Part shown: positions 47,866-59,290 of the stretch, piece after piece
Layout of the letters: each line of letters opens with the position of its first letter
Position numbering within the stretch: the first letter of the stretch is position 1
Origin: Pomphorhynchus laevis
Taxonomy: Eukaryota; Acanthocephala; Palaeacanthocephala; Echinorhynchida; Pomphorhynchidae
Assembly (NCBI GenBank): GCA_012934845.2
Contig: WNNJ02003099.1
Location: 1-64,000, forward strand
Reading direction: 5' to 3'
DNA length: 64,000 bases
Position numbers and translations under genes: made by a program
The notes under the pieces: generated by a model
Seen by the model: the letters and a program-made list of their open reading frames with translations, nothing else
What the model was told of the DNA's origin: nothing
Databases searched by the model: none

Positions 47866-48585
47866 TAATTGGATTTGATTATAATAATTCAAACAAAAAA
47901 ATCAAATTTGACAATTTGATTTATAAATGCATAATGCGTAAAAAATACTTAACTAAACTAAAAACAATTTATGATTATAAGTTTTTGGAAGTAAGCACAC
48001 ATACAATATCATCAATTGGCATCAAAACAGATTCAGAAGTTTATTTTAGAAATGTTGGCTTAATAAATAATAATGTATATATATTAATTATAATTATAAA
48101 TGCAAATTATTAATTATAACTTTCTAATCGTAACCAACAAAATCTAACGGTAATTTGCTTTAAAATCGAAATGTGTATGAAATTACAAATACATTTAATA
48201 CCTAATCAAAATATTTATGAACAGTGCAGTAAGCATATGCTCACTTATATAACAATTTTCGAATTATAGATTATTAGATCAGAAATGTTTTTCCATTCTT
48301 TCAGATTGTTTTAATCAACATAAAGAATTGGTTTATGCCAGATTTAACTCTGAAAATAATATTTTTTATTAATTTTATTTTGATAATTCATCTAGGTGAC
48401 AGATACTTTACAGAGGACGATGGAAAGCTTATCAATTATTCAGAGGGATATTTTAGCGAAGCACTTTGAAAATATAACAGTAACAGTCAAACCGACTATT
48501 ATTTATGTTCCGACAGACCGGATTTTCCACATGACGACAAAATAAACAAAGCACGATTAAATGTATTATGCTATGAACAGAGATA
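47866..48585. other. AT-rich spacer
   Basis: No supported gene. The open frame 47916-48113 is Asn/Ile/Tyr-rich, as expected of AT-rich DNA. Confidence 0.4.
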
Positions 48586-48587
48586 AC

Positions 48588-48762
48588 TGAAAGATTTGAG
48601 CGTTTGTAAATTGAAGTCCATATGTTCTCTATATTTGCTTAGTATTAAACAAATGATGCTTTTAACCTAAAAAATGAAAGATTTGAACGTTTGTAAATTG
48701 AAGTCCATATGTTCTCTGCATTTGCTTAGTATTAAACAAATGATGCTTTTAACCTCTATGAA
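48588..48762. repeat. Direct tandem duplication of about 86 bp
   Basis: gaaagatttgagcgtttgta through atgatgcttttaacct occurs twice in a row with few changes, so it is a recent duplication. Confidence 0.85.
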
Positions 48763-48794
48763 TACTCAGCTTTGCAGCTAATGACGGTGACTGC

Positions 48795-50040
48795 CCCAAA
48801 ACGGAGTGTCACAATAACCAAAAATATGCCGAATATTATAGTAGTTTTAAAAGACGTTTAGGATTTGTAAAACAACTCTTAGCAGCAGCTTGTATGTACA
48901 GTTCTCGAGCTTATAATGAAAAATCAATAAATTGTTTACATTAATCTGATCCATTTGCTAGTTACCATTTATTACAATTTTTGAAACTAAAAATATTTTT
49001 CAAAGAATTAATATTTTAATTTTTCATATTAGATAATTTATTCAGCAAATTTTCTCGCTCCATCCAAGTAATGCAGCCAAAAGATACAATACTTGTTTTG
49101 TATTTCCATAAAAAACGTCTCTATCTAACACGATGAATATTATTTGCTATATTAATATTAACTTCATACAAAATAAAGTACGTGTTAAAAGTTCCTTTTA
49201 TATTCGAAGAATATTCAACATATAAAATTATTAAAAATTAATTATAACATTATTCTTTGCGTGCAAACATTTAGCATGAACACAATATTTTTTAAATTTT
49301 CTTTTTCATTTTCACTGTAAATCTTCATCACTACAGTAGGAATCGTAGTCAGTATCGTAGCCTATGTCGCACATATCGAACATGTACGGGTGGTCTTCAT
49401 CGTCGGAAAAATCCGAATCATCAATAAATTCACTTGATGACACTATGGTGTCATCGTCACTTGAAGTATCCTCATCAAAGTTTGTTAAATTGAATATGTC
49501 TACATTGTCACGGCATCCTGGCCTGTTCATCTGCATAAACATTGCATGATTTAAATTAGAGTTAAACTCTCTAAGGCTTGTGAAGAAATTATTAAAATTC
49601 ATCAGACAAATCTGAATTTTTTCGAATATATCCATTAATTGTGATGCATTTCCTAACAGATGTTTGTCGGATTCTCTATCTTGACTATTTTGTTTATTAG
49701 GCATTTATTAGTCGAAGATAAGAGCTTTCTGAAATCGCATGAGAAATGGATAATAAAGAATTGATTAGCAAATACATTTACATAATTAAATATATTTTAA
49801 ATAAAAAATACAAATTTATTTTACATTTATAGTTTAAAAATAACCTCCTTTTTAAAAAAGAGAGGAAAGTAACAGTTATGTCATTATTACTTAAAGATTC
49901 AATTTGCTACTATTTTAAAATTTTCAAATTGACAGCGAAAATCAGGCATGTTATAGGTTACCAATAAAAATATAACATTACAAATTTAGCTATTGAAATT
50001 ACTGTATCTAAATATAGTATATTATATACTATATAATATA
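48795..50040 (-). repeat. 1.25-kb repeat carrying the acidic 130-residue gene
   Basis: Aligns along its whole length with 35015-36370. Neither inverted nor long direct terminal repeats are visible. The one open frame is at 49312-49704 on the minus strand. The right edge runs into a TA-rich microsatellite (50025-50055). Confidence 0.6.
49312..49704 (-). CDS. Small acidic protein, 130 residues, family unknown
   Basis: Intact frame from ATG (49702-49704) to TAA. The N-terminal half (residues 1-70) is a mixed helical-looking region (SQLMDIFEKIQICLMNFNNF, FNSNLNHAMFMQMN). Residues 75-130 are Asp/Ser/Glu-rich (TSSDDDTIVSSSEFIDDSDF, SDDEDHPYMFDMCDIG) and end YDSYCSDEDLQ. No signal peptide or membrane segment. 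Acidic Ser-Asp stretches of this kind often bind basic partners or are CK2 targets, but that is inference. A broken paralogue lies at 35590-36020. It could be a host gene caught in a duplication or the single ORF of an undescribed element; the shared flanks favour the latter. Confidence 0.5.
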   Translation of the reverse strand: MPNKQNSQDRESDKHLLGNASQLMDIFEKIQICLMNFNNFFTSLREFNSNLNHAMFMQMNRPGCRDNVDIFNLTNFDEDTSSDDDTIVSSSEFIDDSDFSDDEDHPYMFDMCDIGYDTDYDSYCSDEDLQ

Positions 50041-50299
50041 CTATATATATATCTCTTTATGTTTTATCTCTTTTTATCCTTTTATCTCTTTTGCGGACGA
50101 TATCTCTTTATGTTTTCGCAGGACAATGAATTTTTGTAAAATGAGGAGACTACTAAGCCAAACGATTGCCGTGATATAGGATAGGGCTAAAAAGTTAGAT
50201 CTCTACCTAAATGAGTAAAATGTAAATACTTCTTCTGTCGATGTAAGAAGACGAAAGAACTCAAATGCAAAGTTTAATAGGTCTAAAGGCTGGTAAACA

Positions 50300-50580
50300 C
50301 CTTAGAATATTAAGAAGCTATTTTTTTCGCCTAATCTATCACACATGAAAGACTTGAGTCTCGCAAAAAACTTTTCAGAAAAGGGTTAACATTAGCCTCT
50401 AAGGCCAGTAAACACATTGCTAAAAGCAATGAGATTATTATAGTCAAAACGTTTTGTTGCTTTGGTCTTTATTTTTACTCAAGAAATATGCCTCCTGGGC
50501 AGAAGGTTATATTTATTCGTTCTTTAATTAAGTTAATTCAAATGCATTTATGGAAATGTGAGGGATTTAGTCTTGATTTT
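50300..50580 (+). CDS. Possible upstream exon or coding remnant
   Basis: One frame is open from about 50331 to 50587 and reads ERLESRKKLFRKGLTLASKA, then SNEIIIVKTFCCFGLYFYSR and NMPPGQKVIFIRSLIKLIQM. It looks protein-like and ends just before the exon at 50607, but the splice phases I tried do not join cleanly. Family unknown. Confidence 0.25.
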
Positions 50581-50606
50581 GAGATGTTATAAGTTTTTTT
50601 CTACAG

Positions 50607-50838
50607 AATTATATGGAAAATACCTAAAAATAGTAAACTGGGCATTTTACTTGCCAAAAGAAAAACAAAAAAAAGAAATTTGCTTAATTCCTTGTATAAA
50701 CTTAAAGTTGTGGATACCGCCGATTTGTTATGCTTTTTAGATAGGAAAGCCTCCCTGACAAATATAGAAAAGAAACTGCTGGAACAACTGATTTGGTCAG
50801 ACCTGTTTGACAAAGAACTATGGAGGGAGATTGTTTAA
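50607..50838 (+). CDS. Candidate terminal exon, 76 codons, unrecognised
   Basis: A textbook acceptor (tttttttctacag) is followed at once by an open frame IIWKIPKNSKLGILLAKRKT, through SLYKLKVVDTADLLCFLDRK and LLEQLIWSDLFDKELWREIV to a TAA stop. The mix of charged and hydrophobic residues and the helical pattern look like real protein. AATAAA at 50990-50995 could end the transcript. A second copy at 57022-57253 differs by a Lys-to-Glu change near the end. I do not recognise the family; it might be a piece of an element ORF. Confidence 0.4.
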
Positions 50839-50984
50839 ACTAAGATCTCGAAGCGGTATAAATATTATGTTCTCATACTCTATTCTCTGACTTTGAGTAG
50901 CAGCATCTTTCGTTCAGAATAACTCTTAATTCTGTTATGTATCTATATTTATTGTTTTTTTTCGTCTGCATATCATGTTATACT

Positions 50985-51945
50985 TTATAAATAAATAAGA
51001 ATGCTAAGCATTGCGTGAAATGCCTACCGGGCCAACAAATAATTATAATTTATTAAACATTACTGAACCCGTTATGTTGTAAATTGAGTGTATGGATTCC
51101 GATTAATAATTGGATACAGTGGAAAAGGTGTCACTACGCAGCATTATATAATAAAAATTAAATTGGTGTTAAATAGTAATGCAATTTGTACCGCTATTAG
51201 CATTGTCTCTTTTTCATAGTAAACGCAAGCGAAGTCTTCATAAATTACATTTGCTAGAATAGTATGTAGGAAGGTGGCGAGCACCGTACTCGCAACATCG
51301 AACATTTCTAACATCTCATCATTACTTGATTTAATGTGAACGTACGAAGAGAAAGTTAAGCGATCATCAAATACCATCATACCAGGTCTCCTGATTTCGG
51401 GGTATGATGTGACTACACTAACTGATCTATTTACAGTGATAGATATTCCTTTAAATCAAAAATCGCGTTTAAAACCACAATTACTTCCGGCCCAGCTACT
51501 ATATATTCCTCAATGGTGTAATATAACAATTGACGAATTTACATTCAATCACTTTTGGTAAGTACTAATTCGTCCCAACAATACACAAAGTATTGTTTCT
51601 TCAAACTCTACACATTCGCACATATAACTTGAATCAAGCTATAATTCGCGCTCTTCCAGGCTTCTTTTTTAAAGGTTAAACGTTTACGATCTCTAATGGC
51701 GAATTATTTGCGAGTGTTCCTCGTCATTCCACATAGTGGTTCTCTTAAATACCATGTGTACAACTTGTTATTCTACTACCGGTTTCTATTTATTTGATAT
51801 TTATGCTTTACTTGGTCATTGTGGTCGTCCTTAGGGAGAGTTGATGCTATTATTAAGACTGCATTTACGAGCTGGTCAATTCTATTTTATCGAAACAGTT
51901 TGTTTCCATCTCAAATTTTTTTGGATATCAAGAAATGTTGTATAC
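50985..51945. repeat. Segmental repeat, copy 2 (with LINE RT remnant)
   Basis: Aligns with 57400-58350 and 46295-47145. It contains the minus-strand RT remnant MMVFDDRLTFSSYVHIKSSN (51144-51380). With the exon at 50607 it forms one repeat unit, starting near 50548 and shared with 56960 onward. It diverges from the other two copies at about 51925. Confidence 0.65.
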
Positions 51946-52435
51946 ACGTTCTTAGTGTACAACCTCGATCCAGACCCTAAGAAAGTTGAACTGTATGATT
52001 TTGAAAAGACATCCGAAGTAAATATCAAGTGCTTTATGAAATCTAAGAGGATTGATTGAAGTAATCATATAGCTACAGTATCCTTCAAGCCGTCTCAGCT
52101 CGCTTTTGTCCTTTAATTATTGATTCAATTATTCTAACTTTAAAAATCTCCAACACACCCCAACACATCAATATCAACCTATTGACATTGTTCATACTTT
52201 TGTTTTTTTTGTTATTTTGCATTTTATATTTAGCGTAGAAACTAAAATTTGTAATTTGGTGGACTTGTAATTGGATGTATATATTCACCCTGTACTTTTT
52301 GAATGTTCGAGTACTAGACGAAAACATTAATCACGACTGGATCTAGTTTGTAATTTACCCTTAAGTAAAAGGCTTGAGAGGACATATTTTGATTTTTGCC
52401 TATACAATAATCATGATCTACCTATCTAGAAAGCA
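51945..52435. other. Spacer, no recognised feature
   Basis: A frame from the repeat runs on to 52059 (VYTFLVYNLDPDPKKVELYD) and looks mildly protein-like, but I have no support for it as a gene. Confidence 0.3.
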
Positions 52436-52439
52436 TTAT

Positions 52440-52740
52440 AGATTAAATTAAATAAGCAAACTGAGTCTACGTATTTTATATTGCAAATTAAAAATAATGC
52501 AAAATAAATGTTAAATAGTTAAATAATAAAAAATTAATTAATAATAAATAATTGTTATAAGATTTTATATTATTTATATCAGGATGAATTATAGACTGAA
52601 ATTAAAAATAAAAATCAATTTTTATGAATCGACTAAAAGATAACAAACTATGTATCAGAATAAGGATTAGATGTCATCAGGAGGAACTGTTATGTTATCA
52701 GGTTTCGGCCCCTGTTCCTCTACCCAACATAGCATTTCAT
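52440..52740 (-). repeat. Penelope-like 3' region, 3'-truncated core
   Basis: It runs from the family end motif (actgagtctacgtatttta, 52460) to ggtttcggcccctgttcctc and acccaacatagca (52700-52735), where it stops abruptly inside the structured core. Orientation minus. Confidence 0.6.
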
Positions 52741-53465
52741 TTTCATGTACATCGAAAACGTGAAAAATATGAAGAGAGGATTCAATAAATTGAACATAAT
52801 AGCTTTTTCCGTTCATATGGCCGACACAACCGTCACAGCAACTATGTTCAATGCATGTTTAAGGAATATAATCTGGACAATTATATATCGGCGAAAGTGG
52901 GACTGTGTATCATATAGTATATGGTTACGTACTCAAAAAAAGGCATTTTATTGACCATAATTGTTAAATAAAAATCGCATTAATATTATTACGATAATAC
53001 ACTGAAACTGATAAGATTGAAGAGTTTTGAATGAAGTATATATGAAAGAGCTATTTTATTATCTCTTTATCCAAGTAAATAAGTTTTTTATTATTATTTT
53101 AATTCTATAATACTAGAAACGGTGTTACAGTGAACGATTAAGTTAAGTGAAAAATGGAATCAAAGCAAACGATTATGATTAATTTAAAATTGATATTAAG
53201 CTAAATTAAAGTTTAAAAACTAAATTTAAATACAATTTGGTATTGTATTTTAGTGCACTAAATGGAAAAAACAGAAATAAAAATACAAAACAACAATTTA
53301 TCATTCTACATCAGAGCATACTGCTAAAAATATGTACATTTGATTGTATTATTGCTGCCAATGTAACAAAAAGGAGTTTCTTAAATAAATAACTTACAAC
53401 TACTAAATAACTAAAAAAAGAGAGAGAAGAAAAACAACAGTTTAAGGCATGACAAAAACCAAATC
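52740..53465. repeat. AT-rich spacer with a decayed satellite unit
   Basis: At 52970-53150, gataatacactgaaactgat, ttatccaagtaaataag and atactagaaacggtgttaca resemble the 150-bp satellite. No gene is supported. Confidence 0.4.
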
Positions 53466-53469
53466 AAGA

Positions 53470-55720
53470 CATTCAGTTTTCACTATGTTGTCACGGCCAC
53501 AGGTCCAGCAGAATCTGGGCCCTTCAGACAATCCAGCGCGCCGCTCTCCGACTGAACCACCAAGGGTCTTTCATCCCGAAGAGTCCAATCGAGACGGACT
53601 ATGCTCTGTAATCGCAAAATGAGGAGCTTGAGAAACCTTAGTCTTTGCTCTGGCTGACGTCCTCTGGAAAAGAAGACTAATCCCGAGATATACCAATTAC
53701 CTTATAGGCGCACTCGGGTTTTCCCTTTCAAGTACAGATGCTGAGTCCGTTTCAGGGCCCACCTAGCTTTCTTCAGTATACGTTTAAGTCTATCCAGGTC
53801 AGCTTATTCCGTCCGGTTCACCGTAAGGTGAACCCCAGGTATTTTACTCGAATTGTGAAGGTGAGGATGGGTTCAGAGGAAAATATGGAGGAGAGCGCAA
53901 AGAGTGCTAATCTCTTAAGTTTTTGCTTTGTAGCAGGGGTGCCATGAAAGACAACCGCCTGCGGTTTAGAGGAGTTTAAAAAAAGGTTGGATATGGGTAA
54001 CTGGTCTTTTAATCTTAAAAAGAAACGGCTGATGTCAGAGATAACATCTTTGCACCTGCGTCCAGAGAACAAGGCTGTGGTATCATCAACGTATACCACT
54101 AGATTTGATCACGTTTAAATGCCTTGACTAGAACAATGGATGCAGCAAGGTACATAATAGGAGAAAGTGAGGAGTCTTGAGGCACACCTGTCATAGGGTT
54201 AAACTGGCGTGCATCATGGTTGTTTTTATAATAGAACCGATTTGTGTACAGCAATATCTTCACCCTGTTATTCTTGCAGGTAACCCGAGGGACCTGAGAG
54301 AGGAGATAACGAAGGGAACAGAGATTCGGTTAGAAGCAGCAGAAAAGTCAAGGAAAAAACCACAGCAAGTTGATGACCGTTATCCCGACAAAACTAATGC
54401 ACTTCACCAATTGCTGAATGGACCGGACGCCCTTTGACAAGCCAATGAAAACTCGGTGGGATCAAGTTACGTCTACATAAATGGACGCGGATTCTACGCG
54501 CAAGCGCTTTTCATTGACAGATGAGGGAGTTTTGAATGGAAATGGGCCGCAGATCTTTAAGACAAGTGATCACTCTTTATTTTATAAAAAAAACTCGATG
54601 GTTGATGTTAATGTCAGCAACATCTGACGGGAAGGCTAATAACATTGTGAAATCGATCTGCTTTCTCTGACTGTCTGTCAAAAGTTAACAGACCCGAGTG
54701 GAGAGTAGCGCGTTTGGTTTGGAGGTGCCGAAAGTGGCCATTAGAGTTCAGGATATCTGGAACAGATAGATCCTTACTCGTGAAGTCATCTCATGGCGGG
54801 ATTAATTGGGGAGATTGAGTGGCTCCGTAATTATGTATGGATAGTAATTTCTCCAAAACTTTGTCAAGGCATATGCTACCGATCCAACCCAAGGCTCTAT
54901 CCTTCCAACAGACAAACTTTTCCTTATTGAATATCCTCCAAAATGAAGAGTGAAAAGGGTTAAGGTGATCAAGGCTCGCCTTATTCCTGCTCAGCTGAAA
55001 TCTATATCTAGAGATTTAGTATTCATTCGGGAGGGTCTGCCTGGCGGAAACAGAGTGATCGGGAAGGTGAAACATTTTGGCCAGGACCTTGAGTTTTGTT
55101 AGAGTGGGATTATATAAACGACATCTATAGGTATTCAAGACAAGCTCGGTAGCTTGCGAAGAGAGGAAGAAATTAAATTCGGTTAAACTCTCATTACCAA
55201 TTCTGGGAAAGAGTTGGATAGCCGCCTGAAAGAAGGCAACTCTGATGGAAACAAAGTGGAACCTTCTGCTAAGCAACGTATCTTCCTAAATCCCCCAGCG
55301 AATCATGCCATGTGTGGTGGTCTGTTTTTGGCGGTACTGTTCAATACAGATGGGTTTCAACAGACCCACTTATAGAGCAGTAATATGCCGAGGAGAGAAT
55401 TAGTTGTCGAGCAATGAAAGGTGGGGGCGGTAGTTTATGAATAAGGTAGCCGTTCCTGGCTCTCTGAGTGCTGCATGTATCCAACGAGCATTAAAGTCAC
55501 CGAGTAACACGTCATAGTCACTACCCAAAATACGATTCAAAAGCTCACGGTTATTGTAAATTTCCCCTGGCCTGATATAAATATTGGCTATACTGATACG
55601 TGTACCATTCTTACAAAGTGATATAACTAGACAAGACAGGGCTGAATAGGAATAGTTTAAAAGGAGAGATAATCTTAAAAAGCATTTAACTATGATTAAA
55701 ATACCTTGAGATGAAGATGA
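53470..55720 (-). mobile_element. LINE family A, endonuclease to 3' end
   Basis: On the minus strand: endonuclease (ISIANIYIRPGEIYNNRELL, DVLLGDFNAR; 55640-55480), linker (RFPRIGNESLTEFNFFLSSQ, 55276-55016), pre-RT region, YVDDTTALFSGRRCKDVISD (54090-54030), a thumb reading VKYLGFTLR (about 53830) and the C-terminus WFSRRAARW (about 53550). It is the longest family A copy here, broken by several stops and frameshifts. Confidence 0.7.
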
Positions 55721-55784
55721 GTGAGAAAAATATGTACATATAATAATATTATTGCTGCCAATGTAACGTTCAGAACGTACTATA

Positions 55785-56062
55785 TAATGGTTGTACATGC
55801 GTTAAGAATGTCAGTTTTATTGGAAAATTGTGCAGCAACAAATTTGTGCAGTTACAATTGTCGCATTGAACCTTCAGCAAAATCAAAATCAGCTTTCGAT
55901 TCTTGGTCACCAACTAAAAAGAGCTTAGTCAAAAGACAGCGTTTTGTGAGAGGAATAAAAGAAAGAAGATTGATAGAGGTTTCAGAAGGGAGGTCTCTCA
56001 AGATGGATCTCAACTCTGTAAGTCAAATAGTTTCTTCGCTTAATCTTCAACAGTCAAATTGA
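55785..56062 (+). CDS. Open frame of unknown nature
   Basis: From an internal ATG the frame reads MVVHALRMSVLLENCAATNL, then SAKSKSAFDSWSPTKKSLVK and SLKMDLNSVSQIVSSLNLQQ. The basic, Ser-rich middle looks protein-like. It lies between the 5' end of a LINE family A copy and the 300-bp tandem array, so it may be a leader or ORF1 remnant. No domain recognised. Confidence 0.25.
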
Positions 56063-56180
56063 TTTTACCTATTAGAAGGGAAAAGTTTATAATAAAACTT
56101 ATTTTCAATAACTGTGGCCTAGGAAATAAATGGTCAAAATATCACTGTTGCTTGGATTTCTCAATCGAAATAAAAAAAAT

Positions 56181-56955
56181 AAAACAAATGACGTGGCAGA
56201 CACGAAAGAATCGACAAAACGATACCAGGTACCGCTTCGTTATTATTTTGACTCATCAGTGCCAGGTACCTCCTAATACTGGATGTAAAGGAGGACTGGC
56301 ATACGGCATGAGTATGTCAAAAGGCACTTAGAGCTAGAAAATTTTAAGCCAAAAAAGTACATGCTTTATCAAAAAGATCATTAGCTAAGAGCACTGGCTA
56401 ATGCCAGCGCATTTTCTTTATTTATCTGCCAACTTATTTGTAATTTACGAGAAAATGAGAGATTTCCGTAAGCATTTTTCTGTTTGAATGATGTGGCAGC
56501 CACGAAAGAATCGATAAAACGATACCAGGTACAGTTTCGTCATTATTTTGACTCATCAGTGCCAGATACCTCCCATTATTAGATGGAGAGGAAAAACGGC
56601 AGACGGCAAGAGTATGTCAAAAGGTACTTAGCGCTAGAAAATTTCTACCAAACTAGGTACATGCTTCACCAAAAGGATCATTAGCTACGAGCACTAGTTA
56701 ATGCAAGCCCATTATCTCTATTTATCTGACAACCTCTTTAGTATTTTACGAGAAAATGATAGATTTTCGAGGGTGTTTTCTGTTTGTATGATGTGCAGCA
56801 CGAAAGAATCGACAAAACGATACCAGGTACTGTTTTGTCCTTTTGTTGGCTCATCAGTGCCAGGTACTTCCCACTACTATATGCAGATGATGACAGACAG
56901 ACGGCAGGAGTGTGTCAAAAGAAACTTAGAGCTAGAAAATATTTAGCTCAAAGAA
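56181..56955 (-). repeat. 300-bp tandem array (2.6 units), retrozyme-like
   Basis: Matching points recur at exact 300-base steps (acgtggcag 56191, atgtggcag 56491, atgtgcag 56791). Three units are present; the last ends at about 56955, where the segmental repeat begins. Each unit carries a minus-strand hammerhead-like core and two copies of the ccaggtac box 30-odd bases apart. Tandem monomers near 300 bp with hammerhead motifs are the known layout of animal retrozymes. Confidence 0.7.
56520..56575 (-). ncRNA. Hammerhead-like ribozyme core, unit 2 of the 300-bp array
   Basis: Minus strand: CUGAUGA (56553-56559), stem II GUC/GAC around an AAAAUAAU loop, GAAA (56535-56538), then a weak stem III (ACUG/UGGU, with wobble pairs) before GUA. 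Stem I is poor in cis. Units 1 (tcatcag at 56253-56259) and 3 (56851-56857) keep CUGAUGA but have GAAG or AAAA for GAAA. Short stem III hammerheads are known to act as dimers. Confidence 0.5.
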
Positions 56956-56959
56956 TGTT

Positions 56960-59055
56960 TTGACATGGAAATGTGAGGGATTTAGTCTTGATTTTGAGAT
57001 GTTATAAGTTTTTTTCTACAGAATTATATGGAAAATACCTAAAAATAGTAAACTGGGCATTTTACTTGCCAAAAGAAAAACAAAAAAAAGAAATTTGCTT
57101 AATTCCTTGTATAAACTTAAAGTTGTGGATACCGCCGATTTGTTATGCTTTTTAGATAGGAAAGCCTCCCTGACAAATATAGAAAAGAAACTGCTGGAAC
57201 AACTGATTTGGTCAGACCTGTTTGACGAAGAACTATGGAGGGAGATTGTTTAAACTAAGATCTCGAAGCGGTATAAATATTATGTTCTCATACTCTATTC
57301 TCTGACTTTGAGTAGCAGCATCTTTCGTTCAGAATAAATCTTAATTCTGTTATGTACCTATATTTATTGTTTTTTCGTCTGCATATCATGTTATACTTTA
57401 TAAATAAATAAGAATGCTAAGCATTGCGTGAAATGCCTACCGGGCCAACAAATAATTATAATTTATTAAACATTACTGAATTCGTTATGTTGTAAATTGA
57501 GTGCATGGATTCCGATTAATCATTGGATACCGTGGAAAAGGTGTCACTACGCAGCATTATATAATAAAAATTAAATTGGTGTTAAATAGTAATGCAATTC
57601 GTACCGCTATTAGCATTGTCTCTTTTCCATAGTAAACGCAAGCGAAGTCTTCATAAATTACATTTGCTAGAATAGTATGTAGGAAGGTGGCGAGCACCTT
57701 ACTCGCAACATCGAACATTTCTAACATCTCATCATTACTTGATTTAATGTGAACGTACGAAGAGAAAGTAAAGCGATCATCAAATACCATCATACCAGGT
57801 CTCCTGATTTCGAGGTATGATGTGACTACACTAACTGATCTATTTACAGTGATAGATATTCCTTTAAATCAAAAATCGCGTTTAAAACCACAATTACTTC
57901 CGGCCAAGCTACCAGATATTCCTCAATGGTGTAATATAACGATTGACGAATTTACATTCAATCACTTTTGGTAAGTACCAATTCGTCCCAACAATACACA
58001 AAGTATTGTTTCTTCAAACTCTACACATTCGCACATATAACTTGAATCAAGCTATAATTCGCGCTATTCCAGGCTTCTTTTTTAAAGGTTAAACGTTTAC
58101 GATCTCTAATGGCGAATTATTTGCGAGTGTTCCTCGTCATTCCACATAGTTATTCTCTTAAATACCATGTATACAACTTGTTATTCTATTACCGATTTCT
58201 ATCTATTTGATATTTATGCTTTACTTGGTAATTGTGGTCGTTCTTAGGGAGGGTTGATGCTATTGTTAAGACTGCATTTACGAGCTGGTCAATTCTATTT
58301 TATCGAAACAGTTTGTTTCCATCTCAAATTTTTTTGCTGGCACTGTACTTTACTTAATTCAATCTATAAGCCAACTATAGTACGCTACATTATTGGAAAA
58401 GTTGGTAGGTATTATGTTGGGTCGAATAATAAAGGGCGAAATCTTATAACACAGCAGTTCATCCTGATGCCCTCTATTTCTTTTTCAAATACGTCGTATA
58501 TTATTTATTAGTAAATTCATAAAAATTGATTTGTATTTCAAATTTTAACTATAAATTCTATCGTTTTAGTACTATAAATTGTATCAAATCTTAAATAATC
58601 ATTTTTTATTTATTTTTTTTAATTTATTTATTGTTTAAAATACGTAGACTCACTTATCTGATTTATCTTACCAATAATTATTTAGATTCATTTAATTTTT
58701 AAGTAAGTCTATTAATTTTTTAGTCACTAGAAATGTTAATAATTTACATTGTTAGAATACACTATAAGCTCGTTAATATCATACCTGGGATTTTCATATT
58801 TTTCTTGTTATGTACGGAACACGATTTATAATTTTTAATGTAATCATCAACTTTTAGAATTATATCTAAACGTTCAAGTATTTTTAATAAATTATATTGT
58901 ATTTTTGTTTAGCCTTTTGTGAATTTCTGAAATGTATTCAGCATACTCTGTCAAAACAATTTAATGGGATATTTATAATATTGGATCGATATTATTCGTT
59001 GTCTCTTAATTTTTTAAATCGCTATTCACAATTTATTAGTTCACTAATACTGACT
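56960..59055. repeat. Segmental repeat, copy 3 (longest)
   Basis: Combines the exon copy (57022-57253), the LINE RT remnant (MMVFDDRFTFSSYVHIKSSN, 57557-57793, minus) and the diverged Penelope-like 3' region (58415-58670, +). The first part matches 50548-51940 and the second part 46295-47865. The frames at 47061-47318 and 58254-58511 encode identical 85-residue readings, so the duplication is recent. Confidence 0.7.
57022..57253 (+). CDS. Second copy of the candidate terminal exon
   Basis: Same acceptor, length and frame as 50607-50838; the only coding change noticed is DLFDEELWREIV for DLFDKELWREIV. The copied block starts at atggaaatgtgagg, just before the intron of the original, so upstream exons are absent here and this copy is probably not expressed as a gene. 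Confidence 0.35.
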
Positions 59056-59290
59056 TTTAATAGGGAAAACTCAGGTGCGCATCTAGGGCACTTGGGCTAT
59101 CTCGGGATTAGTCTTCTTCTCTAGAGGACGTTCCCCAGAGCAAAGGCTAAGATTTCTTAAGCTCTTCATCTCTCGCTTACCCCAGCATAGCCCACATCGA
59201 TTGGACTCTTCGAGGTTGAAAGACTTTGGGTGGTTCAGTCGAAGGGCGCCTTGTTGGATTGGTTGGAGGGCTTAGATTCCACTGAACTTG
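59056..59290 (+). mobile_element. LINE family A 3'-terminal fragment
   Basis: KTQVRI, GTWAISGLVFFSRGRSPEQR, LRFLKLFISRLPQHSP and WFSRRAPCWIGW match the C-terminus of family A (compare 6580-6700 and 53550-53700), with an in-frame stop after KTQVRI. It abuts the right edge of the segmental repeat at 59056. Confidence 0.7.
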
